From JAZKFT01 sp965246935 (GTDB lineage Bacteria; Bacteroidota; Bacteroidia; Chitinophagales; Chitinophagaceae): a DNA stretch of 64,000 nt. Of this stretch, positions 1 to 9,481 are shown piece by piece. The stretch's first letter is position 1; the number at the start of each line of letters is the position of its first letter. The stretch spans positions 434,001-498,000 of the forward strand of contig CBDFGC010000019.1 of assembly GCA_965246935.1 (NCBI GenBank), in the 5' to 3' direction. The notes under the pieces were generated by a model that saw nothing but the letters and a program-made list of their open reading frames with translations, searched no databases and was not told the origin of the DNA. The position numbers and the translations under genes are program-made.

Positions 1-10
1 TGTTCGTTAT

Positions 11-3000
11 TTAGAAGGTAACATTTAAACCAAATGTAAAAAACCTGGATGACGGATAAATTCCGTTGTCCACACCATTGAAAACAGGATTACCACCCTG
101 TATTCCGATTTCCGGATCAAGCCCGGTATATTTCGTAATGGTGAACAGGTTTTGTGAAGAAATATAGACCCTCAGTTTTGATAGCGTAAACCTTTTAGAC
201 AAACTGCCTGGCAGCGTGTACCCCACCGTAAGATTTTTTAATTTCAGGAAACTACCGTTTTCAACCCAGGCGCTGGACGGAACATTGTTAAGTGTATTAT
301 CATCATTCGCCAGTGCCCTGGTATACCGGTCTGATGGTCTTGTGGGTGTCCAGTAATTCTGGAAATATTTCGTACTAACATTTTCCACTCCCTCTGAACC
401 TCTTTTCTGGAAAGACTCCAGGTTACTTTCTATATAGTTGAGTATTTTGTTTCCGTAAGTCCCGTAGAAGTACAGGTTGAAATCCCATGTTTTGTAGGTG
501 GCATCTAAATTAAGACCACCAAAAAATTTAGGCTGCGGACTGCCTAAACTTATTCTGTCAGAAGCATTTACTACACCATCGCCGTTTATATCGGCAAAAT
601 AACGATCACCAGGTTTTGTAGCAGCCCGGTAATAGATACTACCGGGTGCTTTTGAATTTAACGCATTTATCTGTGCCTGCGATTGAAAAACACCCAGTGA
701 TTTGTACCCGTAAAATTCGCCTACTTTTTCTCCGACTACTGAATGGCTAAATTCATTCCAGCCTTGCCCTGTTAAACTAAAGCCGAAGTTTGCATTTGTT
801 AATGCATTCGTTCCGGAAGTAATACTTGTAAGCCTGTTCCTGATAGCTGACCAGGTTAAGCCCACACCGTATTGGAAATCCCTTCCTTTATTGCCGCTAT
901 AATTCAGGGAAAGTTCGATGCCTTTATTCTCCATACTACCTACATTACGGGTTACAGAATTATACCCGGTTTGTGCAGGCACTGCAATGTTTAATAAGAA
1001 ATCTTTTGATGTCCTCTTAAACCAGTCTGCCGTTACAGTTAGCTTGCCCCGCATAAATGCAGCATCCATTCCAATATCAGTTTGAACGTCCGTTTCCCAC
1101 TTCAGATCCGGATTGGCAGGTTGTGTTTGTGCAATACCATTCAAGTACACTTTGTTGAAAGGATAACCCAAATTATCAGCGCCACCACCATTTACATTAG
1201 CTGCAAAATTTCCTGCATATAAAGCCTGGTACTGGAATAAGCCGATAGGGCCCTGGTTGCCCAATTGTCCATAACTGCCACGGAATTTCAGATCACTCAG
1301 CCAACTAACATTCTCTAAAAATGATTCATTTTTTATTCTCCATGCAACTGATCCGGCAGGAAATACACCATATTTATGGCCGACGTCAAATTTAGAAGAT
1401 CCATCTCTTCTGATGGTACCGCTAAATAAATACTTATCAGAAAAATTATAATTTAACCTTGCAAATTGAGAGGCAAGCGTGGTAATGATTTCACCATTGC
1501 CAAACTGGTCAAACTGCACATTAGCGAGCTGCCCTAAATCCCGTATAACGCCATTGGGCGGGATGCCGCCTGCTCCGTTCCTGGTGAGTGTATTTTTCTG
1601 TGCAGAAATGCCACCAACAAAATTGACCGTATGCTTACCAAAAGTTTTATCGTATGCTACCGTATTTTCCCATAGCCACTCAAAAGTATTACTCTGGTTC
1701 TGGTGATAAAACGCATTACTCACAATAGCGGATGGGTATTGCGCATTTGCCCGCCTATCTTCAGGCTGATAATAGGAGCCAGAGAAGTTAGTAACATTTA
1801 CCCCGGCATTGGTTTTAAATTTAAGCATCTTAAATAGTGTAGCCTCCAAAGAAGAACTAGCCAAAATATAATTCGTTATATTTTTAGATTTTCTACTTTC
1901 TACATCGTAAACAGGATTGCCGAATTTGAATACATTAGCATTTAGCGGGTTATAAAAACCATAGTTACCATTGGCATCTTTTATTTGGTTGGTTAGCCTG
2001 CTGCCACTGTCCAGCGTCGGCGGATTCACTACTAATTGAAATAACGATCCCGTTCCCAAAGGATTATTCGCATCCTGGTTACCATACTTAACACTGGTAG
2101 AGGATTTAAGCCAGTCAGTGGGTTGATAATCCAGGTTAAGCCCTACTGTAAACCGTTGGAAATAAGAACCAAGCACAATACCTTTTTGCTTATAAAAACC
2201 GAACGAAGCGGCTGACTGAACTTTATCACTGCCACCCCTTATACCAACCGTGTAATTTTGGGTAAGCCCGGTACGGTATAGGGCATTCTGCCAGTCCACA
2301 CTATGCAGGGCACTTGGTGTTTTCCATATTGGTAACCCGTGATAAGTATGAGTTGAATCTGATAACTCAACCTGGTTAGACATCGTAGCAAAATCCTGCG
2401 AATTTAATATATTATATTGTTTCGGTCTGCTTTGCACAGCATCGTACATATCATAAGAAACCTGTACGCGGTTTTTTAAACCTTTTTTGGTTGTGATGAT
2501 TACCACGCCATTAGCTGCACGGATACCATAAACGGCGCTTGCAGCGGCATCTTTCAGCACATCAATGGTAGCAATTTCATTGGGGTTGATATTATTAATA
2601 CCCCCGGTTGTCGGGTAACCATCTACTACATACAAAGGATCATTACCACCACTGGCAAGGCTGCCTATACCCCTTATCAATACACTGATATTACCGCCCG
2701 GAGCCGCATCATTATTGATAATCTGTACACCTGCAGCCCGGCCTTGTAATGCTTGCGTGGCCGAAATAACAGGCACCTTTTCAATAGTTGCAGCATTTAT
2801 GCTGCTAACCGCCCCTGTCAGATCTTTACGCTTTTGTGTACCATAGCCTACTACTACCACTTCATTCAAATTAGCAGATAGTGATTTTAAATTGACATTT
2901 AAGAAAGTGCTATTGCCAATTATTACTTCCTGCTGTTCAAAACCAATGGATGTAATAACTAATGTGTTTCTTCCTGAGGGTACCGAAATAGTGAATGACC

Positions 3001-3193
3001 CATTCTCACCGGTTTTGGTAGCAATGGTAGTGCCCTTAACTAATACGGTAGCACCTGCAGTGGCAGTATCATTTGAAGCGATAACACCGGTTACTGTTTT
3101 TTGAGCAATTAAAACGTGGGAAAGAAGTAAAAAAACAAACAGGGAAATACAACGTAACGTTACCCTCAAAAAAGGGGGTATTACTTTTTTCAT
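11..3193 (-). CDS. SusC/RagA family TonB-linked outer membrane receptor
   Basis: Outer-membrane transporter of 1060 aa that would take up a glycan or other large nutrient using TonB energy. A signal peptide covers about residues 1-31 (ends SHVLIAQ). A carboxypeptidase-like regulatory domain follows at about 33-105, then the SusC signature around NEVVVVGYGTQKRKDLTG and a plug domain with DPLYVVDGYP and DVLKDAAASAVYGIRAANG. The remainder is a 22-strand-type barrel ending in aromatic FFTFGLNVTF. Length matches the family. The stop lies 10 bases from the window edge, so the usual SusD lipoprotein partner would be expected just outside, on the same strand. Substrate cannot be told from the sequence. 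The family call is secure; the missing partner is inference. Confidence 0.95.
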   Translation of the reverse strand: MKKVIPPFLRVTLRCISLFVFLLLSHVLIAQKTVTGVIASNDTATAGATVLVKGTTIATKTGENGSFTISVPSGRNTLVITSIGFEQQEVIIGNSTFLNVNLKSLSANLNEVVVVGYGTQKRKDLTGAVSSINAATIEKVPVISATQALQGRAAGVQIINNDAAPGGNISVLIRGIGSLASGGNDPLYVVDGYPTTGGINNINPNEIATIDVLKDAAASAVYGIRAANGVVIITTKKGLKNRVQVSYDMYDAVQSRPKQYNILNSQDFATMSNQVELSDSTHTYHGLPIWKTPSALHSVDWQNALYRTGLTQNYTVGIRGGSDKVQSAASFGFYKQKGIVLGSYFQRFTVGLNLDYQPTDWLKSSTSVKYGNQDANNPLGTGSLFQLVVNPPTLDSGSRLTNQIKDANGNYGFYNPLNANVFKFGNPVYDVESRKSKNITNYILASSSLEATLFKMLKFKTNAGVNVTNFSGSYYQPEDRRANAQYPSAIVSNAFYHQNQSNTFEWLWENTVAYDKTFGKHTVNFVGGISAQKNTLTRNGAGGIPPNGVIRDLGQLANVQFDQFGNGEIITTLASQFARLNYNFSDKYLFSGTIRRDGSSKFDVGHKYGVFPAGSVAWRIKNESFLENVSWLSDLKFRGSYGQLGNQGPIGLFQYQALYAGNFAANVNGGGADNLGYPFNKVYLNGIAQTQPANPDLKWETDVQTDIGMDAAFMRGKLTVTADWFKRTSKDFLLNIAVPAQTGYNSVTRNVGSMENKGIELSLNYSGNKGRDFQYGVGLTWSAIRNRLTSITSGTNALTNANFGFSLTGQGWNEFSHSVVGEKVGEFYGYKSLGVFQSQAQINALNSKAPGSIYYRAATKPGDRYFADINGDGVVNASDRISLGSPQPKFFGGLNLDATYKTWDFNLYFYGTYGNKILNYIESNLESFQKRGSEGVENVSTKYFQNYWTPTRPSDRYTRALANDDNTLNNVPSSAWVENGSFLKLKNLTVGYTLPGSLSKRFTLSKLRVYISSQNLFTITKYTGLDPEIGIQGGNPVFNGVDNGIYPSSRFFTFGLNVTF

Positions 3194-3611
3194 AGTAGCA
3201 GTTTTTGTTTAAGCAATACCTAAATCTATAACCTAATTATTTACCAGTTTGGGATTTAGCAGCAAATACAAAAAAAATACTAAAGTTTGATAAAATATCA
3301 TCAACCGGCAGGCAGAAATAATTACCTGGTTAAGGTTGTATTTATGAGTTGGTATAAGTAAATTCAAGAACTACAGGAGTAGTTTTCGGATAATAATATT
3401 TAAAAAAAATGCTCCCGGAAGATACTAAGAACGGCAATCAGGTAAAGGACTGTTTCAGTGTTTGTAAAAATGAAATTGCATTTTCAGTTCATGTGTGGAA
3501 ATCATCTTACGCTATTGATATATGGCAACTTACTTTTTAATCCTATATCAATGCTGTAATTGCATTTGTTGTGTTGGGCCGGTAAAAGTTGTTACCTATT
3601 GGAAAAAATCA
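3194..3611. other. intergenic, no gene seen
   Basis: AT-rich 5' region of the SusC receptor and the stretch downstream of it up to the SMP-30 stop codon. No ORF with family resemblance and no clear terminator hairpin was found. It probably contains the SusC promoter, but no convincing TTTG/TAnnTTTG pair was located. Confidence 0.5.
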
Positions 3612-4532
3612 TTAAACACCTTTTGCTTTCATCTTCAATGTGTATACCGCTTTTGAGGCAGTTATAAACAACATATCTTTTTGTTTACCGCCAAACGTTA
3701 CATTGCCCGTCCAGCCGCCGGGTACAGCTATGTGTTCAACCTGTTTCCCCCCGGAATTAAAAACTGTAACTCCATCGCCCGTCAGGTAAACATTACCCTC
3801 ATTGTCAATAGTCATTCCATCGGAGCCTTTGGGTGCAAAAAGTGTTTGCTGGGTTAATGAGCCATCAGCAGCAATCTCATATTTGTACGTTTTATTAGCC
3901 CCGATGTCGGCAACATATACATATTTACCATCCGGTGTACCAATAATACCGTTGGGTTTTTTTAAATTTTCGGCAACTACAATTGGAGATTTGCCCTTTT
4001 GCAGATAATACACTTTTTGACCTTCCATTTCAGGGGCTTTTCTGGTCCAGTAATCCCGCTGATAATAGGGATCGGTAAAATAAATGCCGCCATTAGGGTG
4101 TATCCACAGGTCGTTAGGGCCATTGAAATGAACCCCACCCAAATCTTTCAGCAGCACCGTAACTTTCCCCTGGGGCGTAATGCTCCACAACTCATTATGT
4201 TCATCTGCACAGGTGACCAGGTTTCCTTTTTTATCGAAATACATACCATTTGAGCGGCCTGCGTTCTCTAAAAAAAGGGAAAGCTTTCCATCTGTGTCAT
4301 ATTTCCAGATTTTATTATTGGGCTGATCGGTAAAATAGATATTGCCCCATTTATCAGCCGCAGGCCCTTCGGTAAAACTGAACTGGTCCGAAATCATTTG
4401 CAGCCCGGCACCATCTGCAATAATGCTGCTCTTTTTTGGAATAGCCATACTGTCTGACATACCGGATTTTTGTGCTGCTGTTATAAGTGTGCTGCCGGCT
4501 GATAAAAATAACAGCGTTATTACTCTGATCAT
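3612..4532 (-). CDS. SMP-30/gluconolactonase family secreted protein
   Basis: Predicted six-bladed beta-propeller of 306 aa, related to SMP-30, gluconolactonase and luciferin-regenerating enzyme, which are metal-dependent lactone hydrolases. An N-terminal hydrophobic stretch (about 1-19) suggests export to the periplasm. Family landmarks are the metal-ligand glutamate in FTEGPAADKWGNIYFTD (about residue 54), HFNGPNDLWIHPNGGIYFTD with its conserved Asn (about 135-150), KKPNGIIGTPDGKYVYVAD and GSDGMTIDNEGNVYLTG near the C-terminus. The substrate is unknown. It stands alone between a receptor gene and a divergent dehydrogenase-like gene. A sugar-lactone role beside the sugar dehydrogenase-like neighbour is plausible but inferred. 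Confidence 0.88.
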   Translation of the reverse strand: MIRVITLLFLSAGSTLITAAQKSGMSDSMAIPKKSSIIADGAGLQMISDQFSFTEGPAADKWGNIYFTDQPNNKIWKYDTDGKLSLFLENAGRSNGMYFDKKGNLVTCADEHNELWSITPQGKVTVLLKDLGGVHFNGPNDLWIHPNGGIYFTDPYYQRDYWTRKAPEMEGQKVYYLQKGKSPIVVAENLKKPNGIIGTPDGKYVYVADIGANKTYKYEIAADGSLTQQTLFAPKGSDGMTIDNEGNVYLTGDGVTVFNSGGKQVEHIAVPGGWTGNVTFGGKQKDMLFITASKAVYTLKMKAKGV

Positions 4533-4837
4533 GAAAATAGATTAAAATGTGAAGGATTTTTTTGCTTAAAAATCGATAGTCAAAATTAGGGTGGCCCGCA
4601 GCTACCAGTAATCATTGATTTATTGTAAAATCGGGTGACAAATTATTCTGTAAACAGGATTGACGTAGCCAGCATGCCCGGCATACAAAAAATACCTGCT
4701 CATGTTGGCTGTCTGTAAAAATACAGACAATATAACGCTTGTCCAGGAACAAGAATGAACACTGTTTAACACAAAACTGCACCTGACGGAACAATATTTG
4801 CCTGCACCTGTTTACTACATCAACAATTATTGTATCC
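4533..4837. other. divergent intergenic region with small inverted repeats
   Basis: Separates the divergent SMP-30 and sorbosone-dehydrogenase-like genes, so it should hold both promoters. It contains a perfect 8-bp inverted repeat TGTCTGTA-AAAA-TACAGACA at 4710-4729 and, a few bases on, CTTGT-CCAGGA-ACAAG at about 4738-4753. Either could be an operator or a structured leader. No gene was recognised. Confidence 0.35.
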
Positions 4838-6118
4838 ATGAAAAGAAAACTGATAGGCATGCTGGCTATTATAGCCTTTGCATTAATGGCCTGCGGGCAG
4901 CCCAAAACCACAAAAGACAACCCAACCACACAACACGACTCTACTTTAGCCAACGACCCCAACCTGAAAAATAAAACCGAAGAACTGCCACCACCTTATG
5001 CTACGGAATCGGCCCGGAAAAATAGCAAAGTAATTGGCTGGCCGGCAAATAAAACACCGGTTGCACCACAGGGGTTTACAGTAACCCGGTTTGCCGATAA
5101 AATGAATAACCCACGCTGGATTTACCTGGGGCCTAACGGTGATGTTTTTGTTTCGCAGGCGCAAACCCGTGGTGACGGTGCGAATGCCGTCATCCTGTTA
5201 AGAGACATGAACAATGATGGCATACCGGATATGCGGGAAACTTTTTTGAGCGGGCTTAACAAGCCATTTGGGATGCTGATATTAAACAACTTTTTTTATG
5301 TAGCCAACACCGATGGCGTTTATCGCTATCCGTATAAAACTGATCAGACGAAGTTGGAAGGGGAGGGGCAAAAAATACTGGAATTGCCGGCTGGTGGTTA
5401 CAATAATCACTGGACACGTAATTTGATTACTAACGCTGATGGCTCAAAAATTTATGTATCGGTTGGTAGTGGCAGCAATGTAGCCGAACATGGAATTGAA
5501 AACGAAACCCGCCGGGCGAATATTCTGGAAATAAACCCGGATGGTACCGGTGAACGGGTGTATGCCTACGGCCTCCGCAATCCGGTAGGCATGGATTGGC
5601 AGCCCGGTACGAATGTACTGTGGACAGCCGTAAACGAACGGGACGAACTGGGCGACGAACTGGTACCTGACTATATGACCAGTGTAAAGCAAGGTGCATT
5701 TTATGGTTGGCCGTACAGCTATTTTGGCCACAACCCCGACCCCCGTCGCAAAGGGGAAAGAGATGATCTGGTGAAAGCAGCAGTGGCGCCTGATGTGCCG
5801 CTGGGTGCCCATACAGCCTCTTTAGGATTAGCTTTTTATAACAAAACGGCTTTTCCGGCTAGGTACCGCAATGGTGCATTCGTGGGGCAGCATGGCTCCT
5901 GGAACCGGTCCACTTTTTCAGGCTACAAAGTGGTGTTTGTACCCTTTACCAATGGTAAGCCTGGCAAACCGGAAGATTTTTTAACCGGCTTTGTGGCCAA
6001 CGAAAGTAGTAACGAGGTATATGGCAGACCGGTTTGCACACGGGTATTGCCTAACGGATCCTTATTAGTCGCGGATGATAGCGGTAATACTATCTGGATG
6101 GTATCTGCCAATAAATAA
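4838..6118 (+). CDS. PQQ-dependent sugar (sorbosone-type) dehydrogenase, lipoprotein
   Basis: 426-aa beta-propeller protein of the glucose/sorbosone dehydrogenase family, which oxidises aldoses or related sugars with PQQ. The N-terminus is a lipoprotein signal: a hydrophobic stretch ending LMACGQ puts the lipidated Cys at residue 19. A low-complexity linker follows, then the typical start of the domain (PQGFTVTRFADKMNNPRWIY). Further landmarks are LNKPFGMLI, GGYNNHWTRNLI, VYAYGLRNPVGMDW (around 245) and GQHGSWNRSTFSGYK (around 350), all typical of the family. The gene is monocistronic by layout and ends at a strong bidirectional terminator. Actual substrate and PQQ dependence are inferred from family only. 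Confidence 0.9.
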   Translation: MKRKLIGMLAIIAFALMACGQPKTTKDNPTTQHDSTLANDPNLKNKTEELPPPYATESARKNSKVIGWPANKTPVAPQGFTVTRFADKMNNPRWIYLGPNGDVFVSQAQTRGDGANAVILLRDMNNDGIPDMRETFLSGLNKPFGMLILNNFFYVANTDGVYRYPYKTDQTKLEGEGQKILELPAGGYNNHWTRNLITNADGSKIYVSVGSGSNVAEHGIENETRRANILEINPDGTGERVYAYGLRNPVGMDWQPGTNVLWTAVNERDELGDELVPDYMTSVKQGAFYGWPYSYFGHNPDPRRKGERDDLVKAAVAPDVPLGAHTASLGLAFYNKTAFPARYRNGAFVGQHGSWNRSTFSGYKVVFVPFTNGKPGKPEDFLTGFVANESSNEVYGRPVCTRVLPNGSLLVADDSGNTIWMVSANK

Positions 6119-6136
6119 TTTTTTAATTGTTACGAT

Positions 6137-6177
6137 AAAAAAGCCTGTCTTCTACATGGTAGAGACAGGCTTTTTTT
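6137..6177. terminator. bidirectional rho-independent terminator
   Basis: Perfect stem GCCTGTCT (6143-6150) with AGACAGGC (6163-6170), preceded by a run of A and followed by seven T, so it works in both directions. It sits between the convergent dehydrogenase and peroxidase genes. Confidence 0.9.
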
Positions 6178-7686
6178 CTACAATGTAACAGAAACTTTTC
6201 CCTCAGCAATTCGGATAAGATCAGCTATGGTAAAGTGTTTATTATTACGGTAAGGTTCCCAGCATGGCAACAACGGTTTCCAGAATGGATTTTGAGAAAG
6301 GAATGAAGTATTATCGCCTTCCAGCAACCCCACGAAAACTTCTGCTACAATACGTGCTCCTACCTCGCCCAGGCGTAACCCCATTTGTTGTACTTCTGCT
6401 TCTTTCAAAATATAAAACCAGAGTGGCGTACTATTCTCAAAATTTACTTTGTAATGTTTCAGTTCATCGAAATGTTCGGTATCCAATGGCGTTAGGCTCA
6501 TGGCGTGAGCTACCCGCTGCCCGGATGGCAAACTAAATGTAAGACTCCGCAACAGGTTGCGGGAAGCAAGTGAATTAACATCTGTAAAACCGGGTAACTG
6601 AAACAACGGGGAAGATAGTTTTGTATCTATCAGTTTATTCGGACGTGTACTACCATCTCCCAAATTAAAAAAGGTGTGCCAGTCTATAAAACGCCGTGCC
6701 GAACGCTTACCCCCCCGCAAGTCATTAGGATCGGCATCTGAAGGGCTTACAGAAAAATCGAAAATATCAGCAAAGAACGGTGTAGGATTAGGCTGGTTAG
6801 CTATACCGAAATTAGCACGATAAGAGGGCCGTATCTGGCTGTGTCCAAAGCGGTAGGCAGCTACCGAAAACTCCACCGGTATATAAGGCTCGTTATGCCA
6901 GCCATAGAATTTACGACCGTTTGTTATCACTTCCTTTATTACATCCTCACCACAAAGCAGCGGCAGAAATTCATGCAGTAATATCCACTGATAATGCCAG
7001 CGTACCATTTCCTGGGCTTCATTAAAAACAATGGAGGGAGATTTGGTCGGGTACTTAATCCGGATAGCATCTACCATTACATTATGAAACCGAAGGAATA
7101 AAACCTGCAACTGCGATACAATCAGGTTTTCATCGTTGCGGGGGTCGCCAATGAGTGCTGTGTTTTGCGAATTACGGGGCACATCAAATTTATTGATGTT
7201 TTCCTTGCCCTGCGAACCAATTGGTTCAAGCAGCATTTTAATACCCTGACCATCCGACTGATCGTACAGATGGGGAGAAGCACCAGGCCCGCTGCCATAT
7301 ACATTATCCAGTGCCAGGCTGGGCGTGCGGAAGTTGGCAATAAATTCAGGGTCGGACTGCCGCTCCAGGCTTGAGGTAGGATCAAACGTAATATCGTGGT
7401 CAATAAACTGTCCCAGGAAGGTCATGCCTGCAGTCATAACCGGCGAATTAGGATTGCCTGTTTGCAGCGCAGGATTGGTAATTAAATCTATCGGATTTTG
7501 GGTAAGGTCGTCTTTGGCGTCCATGATGCCGCCTTTTTTTCCAATGTCTTTAAGGGCTTCCCTTACTTTTTGCGTGTCTTGCGCAAAGGGCGGAAGTGTC
7601 GGGAAGATTCTGCCAAATTTCCCCTTATCATAATAGCGGGAAGTAAAAGGAACAATGTCCTGATACAGGGCTCCATGTCTGGTCAT
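6178..7686 (-). CDS. animal-type haem peroxidase family protein
   Basis: 502-aa member of the peroxidase-cyclooxygenase superfamily. The distal haem region is seen in GQFIDHDITFDPTSS (about residues 92-106), which carries the catalytic His. The long helix RWHYQWILLHEFLP (about 230) and the proximal-His motif YRFGHSQIRPSY (about 275-286) are also present. No export signal is evident at the N-terminus MTRHGALYQDIVPF, as is usual for bacterial peroxicin-like members. Such enzymes oxidise halides or phenols with H2O2; the physiological substrate here is unknown. The gene ends in TAG inside the shared terminator with the preceding convergent gene. The family assignment is strong. Confidence 0.92.
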   Translation of the reverse strand: MTRHGALYQDIVPFTSRYYDKGKFGRIFPTLPPFAQDTQKVREALKDIGKKGGIMDAKDDLTQNPIDLITNPALQTGNPNSPVMTAGMTFLGQFIDHDITFDPTSSLERQSDPEFIANFRTPSLALDNVYGSGPGASPHLYDQSDGQGIKMLLEPIGSQGKENINKFDVPRNSQNTALIGDPRNDENLIVSQLQVLFLRFHNVMVDAIRIKYPTKSPSIVFNEAQEMVRWHYQWILLHEFLPLLCGEDVIKEVITNGRKFYGWHNEPYIPVEFSVAAYRFGHSQIRPSYRANFGIANQPNPTPFFADIFDFSVSPSDADPNDLRGGKRSARRFIDWHTFFNLGDGSTRPNKLIDTKLSSPLFQLPGFTDVNSLASRNLLRSLTFSLPSGQRVAHAMSLTPLDTEHFDELKHYKVNFENSTPLWFYILKEAEVQQMGLRLGEVGARIVAEVFVGLLEGDNTSFLSQNPFWKPLLPCWEPYRNNKHFTIADLIRIAEGKVSVTL

Positions 7687-8161
7687 AAAATTTAATTTTA
7701 AGTGGGGAGTAAAATATAAATTTTATGACCAAACTTCAAAAAATATTTTTCGAAAATCCTGTTTTTTATTGTTTATATCATTTTAATTGGTCGAAATATA
7801 TACATTAGGGTGTATTATTTATTGTATTGGTTATGATGTTACTTTCGATTTTTAGCGTTTTCAACAGCGATTAGAGGCGGAAGGCTGACCGATATCACGA
7901 ACGATTTAAGAATCAAGCATTTTATTGCTAACAGGCTGGAGAGCGGATACAAATAGGCCGGCCGATTTCTCCAATTTTTCACAGTGGAGCCGGAATTGTG
8001 TGCAATAGATAAAAAAGTAAGTAAAAAGTATTAGAAAAGGAGTAAAGATTTTTACCCATAGAAGCAGTGCCTTAAATCTATGCAACCGGCATAACAAATC
8101 ATACTACTGTTAATAGGAAGAGTCTTCTCGTAATTGCAAAAACTTTATGCGTAAGAAGTGG
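7687..8161. other. intergenic, no gene recognised
   Basis: 475 bases of AT-rich sequence upstream of the peroxidase. Short open frames exist, for example at 7906-8097 on the minus strand, but they are hydrophobic low-complexity strings with no family resemblance. No terminator or RNA structure was recognised. Confidence 0.5.
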
Positions 8162-8641
8162 TTAGAGTACTTCAATTTTTTTGCGCCAGGCTTGCCATGC
8201 ACCCGATCCCCACAAAGCCCAGATAACCAGCACCGGTTGCATTAACAGGCGTAGCCCGCGGGCAAAATCCGTATTCAATCCAAAGGCATCCCGGTGATTA
8301 GTAAACTGTGCAATATTGCCGGGATATACCAGGATAAAAAACAGGGCAGCTACCCAGCCCCAAAACACCCTTTTGCGTGACCAGAAGGCAATCGCTATCC
8401 CTAACAAAATTTCTACGATCCCGGAAAGCACCACCACCAAGTCTGTATTCATCGGAACCCAGTTAGGCACCTGCGCTCTGAATTCCGTTCGGGCAAACGT
8501 AAGATGACTGGTACCTGCGGTCATCAGCATTAAGCCAAGCAGCCAGCGGCCTATTGTTTGCTTATGGCTAACGGAGCCATCTGTGGTATTTTGAAATTCC
8601 ATCCGTATGGTGGTTTGATAAGTAATAAATGATTTTCGCAA
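8162..8641 (-). CDS. DoxX-like four-helix membrane protein
   Basis: Small integral membrane protein of up to 159 aa; an internal ATG at 8602 would give 146 aa. Four hydrophobic segments are visible: the RWLLGLMLMTAGTSHLTF region, LVVVLSGIVEILLGIAIAFW, VFWGWVAALFFILVYPGN and LLMQPVLVIWALWG. The pattern of a first helix with AGxxHF/L followed by a conserved E in helix 2 is typical of the DoxX/DoxD-like and YkgB-like families of Bacteroidota. Function is unknown; related proteins have been linked to thiosulfate oxidation or redox stress. It is not clearly in an operon. Confidence 0.75.
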   Translation of the reverse strand: MRKSFITYQTTIRMEFQNTTDGSVSHKQTIGRWLLGLMLMTAGTSHLTFARTEFRAQVPNWVPMNTDLVVVLSGIVEILLGIAIAFWSRKRVFWGWVAALFFILVYPGNIAQFTNHRDAFGLNTDFARGLRLLMQPVLVIWALWGSGAWQAWRKKIEVL

Positions 8642-8768
8642 TCAACTTGCCAGTTTCGCTAATATGATCTATTTGGCCGTAACTGGTGTTCTTCAACAGA
8701 GACAGGAGCGAACTTGATATCAATGAAGAACACAAAAACCGGGAAAAATGCAGAAAAAATAGCATCGT

Positions 8769-9245
8769 TTATTTCCCAGACTGCTCTATTTTTCTGATTT
8801 CTTCCAACGCCAATACAACAATCTGGTCTTTAGAGCGGTTAGCCGCTTTTTTAGATTGTAACAGGTGATTGAAATGAAGAAATCTTACAGATACATCTTC
8901 TATCTGGGCAATAGAAGCAAGGGCATAACATTTGTCAAAAGTCAGGTGTTCTAAACCCTTCACGCTTGTCATAATATCCATTGGAAAACCATTATGTAAA
9001 TGTATGATTGACCAGCCCGGCAAAAACTGCATTCTTTTTATCAATGCTTTTGTAGAGACTTTAATTTCTTCCAATGCACCTCCTAAATGGTCCCGGTTTT
9101 GTGCTGTATCCTCCATATCAATGTCAGCCGTAGTGCGGTAGTATTTGTAAAGGTTGACGGCAAAGCCACCTACTAATATGTATCGTATCTCATATCGGTT
9201 CAAAACCCGCCACAAATTCAGTACATCTCCATTGTAAACATCCAT
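8769..9245 (-). CDS. MNT/pol-beta-type nucleotidyltransferase (DUF6036-like)
   Basis: 158-aa minimal nucleotidyltransferase. The fold signature is YILVGGFAVNLYKYYRTT (about 21-38), with the GG pair, followed by the metal-binding ADIDMED and a later third acidic motif FPMDIMTSVKG (about 87-97). Family members of this size are commonly the catalytic half of two-gene modules of toxin-antitoxin or AbiEii-like type. The 59-aa gene just upstream on the same strand (14-base gap) is the likely partner. The substrate (nucleotide transfer to protein or tRNA) cannot be told. The neighbourhood is accessory: a degraded toxin-antitoxin pair lies directly upstream. Confidence 0.82.
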   Translation of the reverse strand: MDVYNGDVLNLWRVLNRYEIRYILVGGFAVNLYKYYRTTADIDMEDTAQNRDHLGGALEEIKVSTKALIKRMQFLPGWSIIHLHNGFPMDIMTSVKGLEHLTFDKCYALASIAQIEDVSVRFLHFNHLLQSKKAANRSKDQIVVLALEEIRKIEQSGK

Positions 9246-9259
9246 ACACTGAAAAATTA

Positions 9260-9439
9260 TTATTGGGAGGCATGTGTAATCGTAGCTGATTTCATTTTTT
9301 CAGAAATGCGTATCAGGTCCATCATGATCCTGAAACTTTGTGTAGGCGTATGGTTCAGGCGTTCCTTTAGCTGTTGCCGTTCTAATTCTGCCAATGTTCT
9401 GCCGGGCTTATAATCTGTGAGTAGTATTTTTTCTTCCAT
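9260..9439 (-). CDS. small partner protein of the nucleotidyltransferase
   Basis: 59-aa hydrophilic protein starting MEEKILLTDYKPGRTLAELE, with a charged helical middle (ERQQLKERLNHTP) and a helix FRIMMDLIRISEKMKSA. I believe similar small proteins precede nucleotidyltransferases in other Bacteroidota, but no named family is recognised. I prefer the ATG at 9439 because the 14 in-frame codons ahead of it belong to another gene: they are the start of a DUF5615 toxin. As it stands the frame is open back to 9481, so a 73-aa chimera could also be made. It is co-directional with the nucleotidyltransferase, separated by 14 bases. Confidence 0.6.
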   Translation of the reverse strand: MEEKILLTDYKPGRTLAELERQQLKERLNHTPTQSFRIMMDLIRISEKMKSATITHASQ

Positions 9440-9481
9440 TTTTAGCTTTTTAGGTAGGTTTTCATCAAGCAGCATTTTCAT
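9440..9481 (-). pseudogene. 5' remnant of a DUF5615 (PIN-like) toxin gene
   Basis: Fourteen codons reading MKMLLDENLPKKLK, the hallmark N-terminus of DUF5615 PIN-like toxins (M-K-x-L-L-D-E-N-L-P). The rest of the roughly 110-codon gene is missing. The fragment runs in frame straight into the ATG of the small nucleotidyltransferase partner, which points to a deletion joining two genes. It overlaps the end of the DUF433 antitoxin gene by 17 bases, the usual arrangement for this pair. Confidence 0.7.

Noticed and set aside
7906..8097. 63-aa minus-strand ORF
   Set aside because: Hydrophobic low-complexity translation in AT-rich intergenic DNA, no homologue recognised, no partner.
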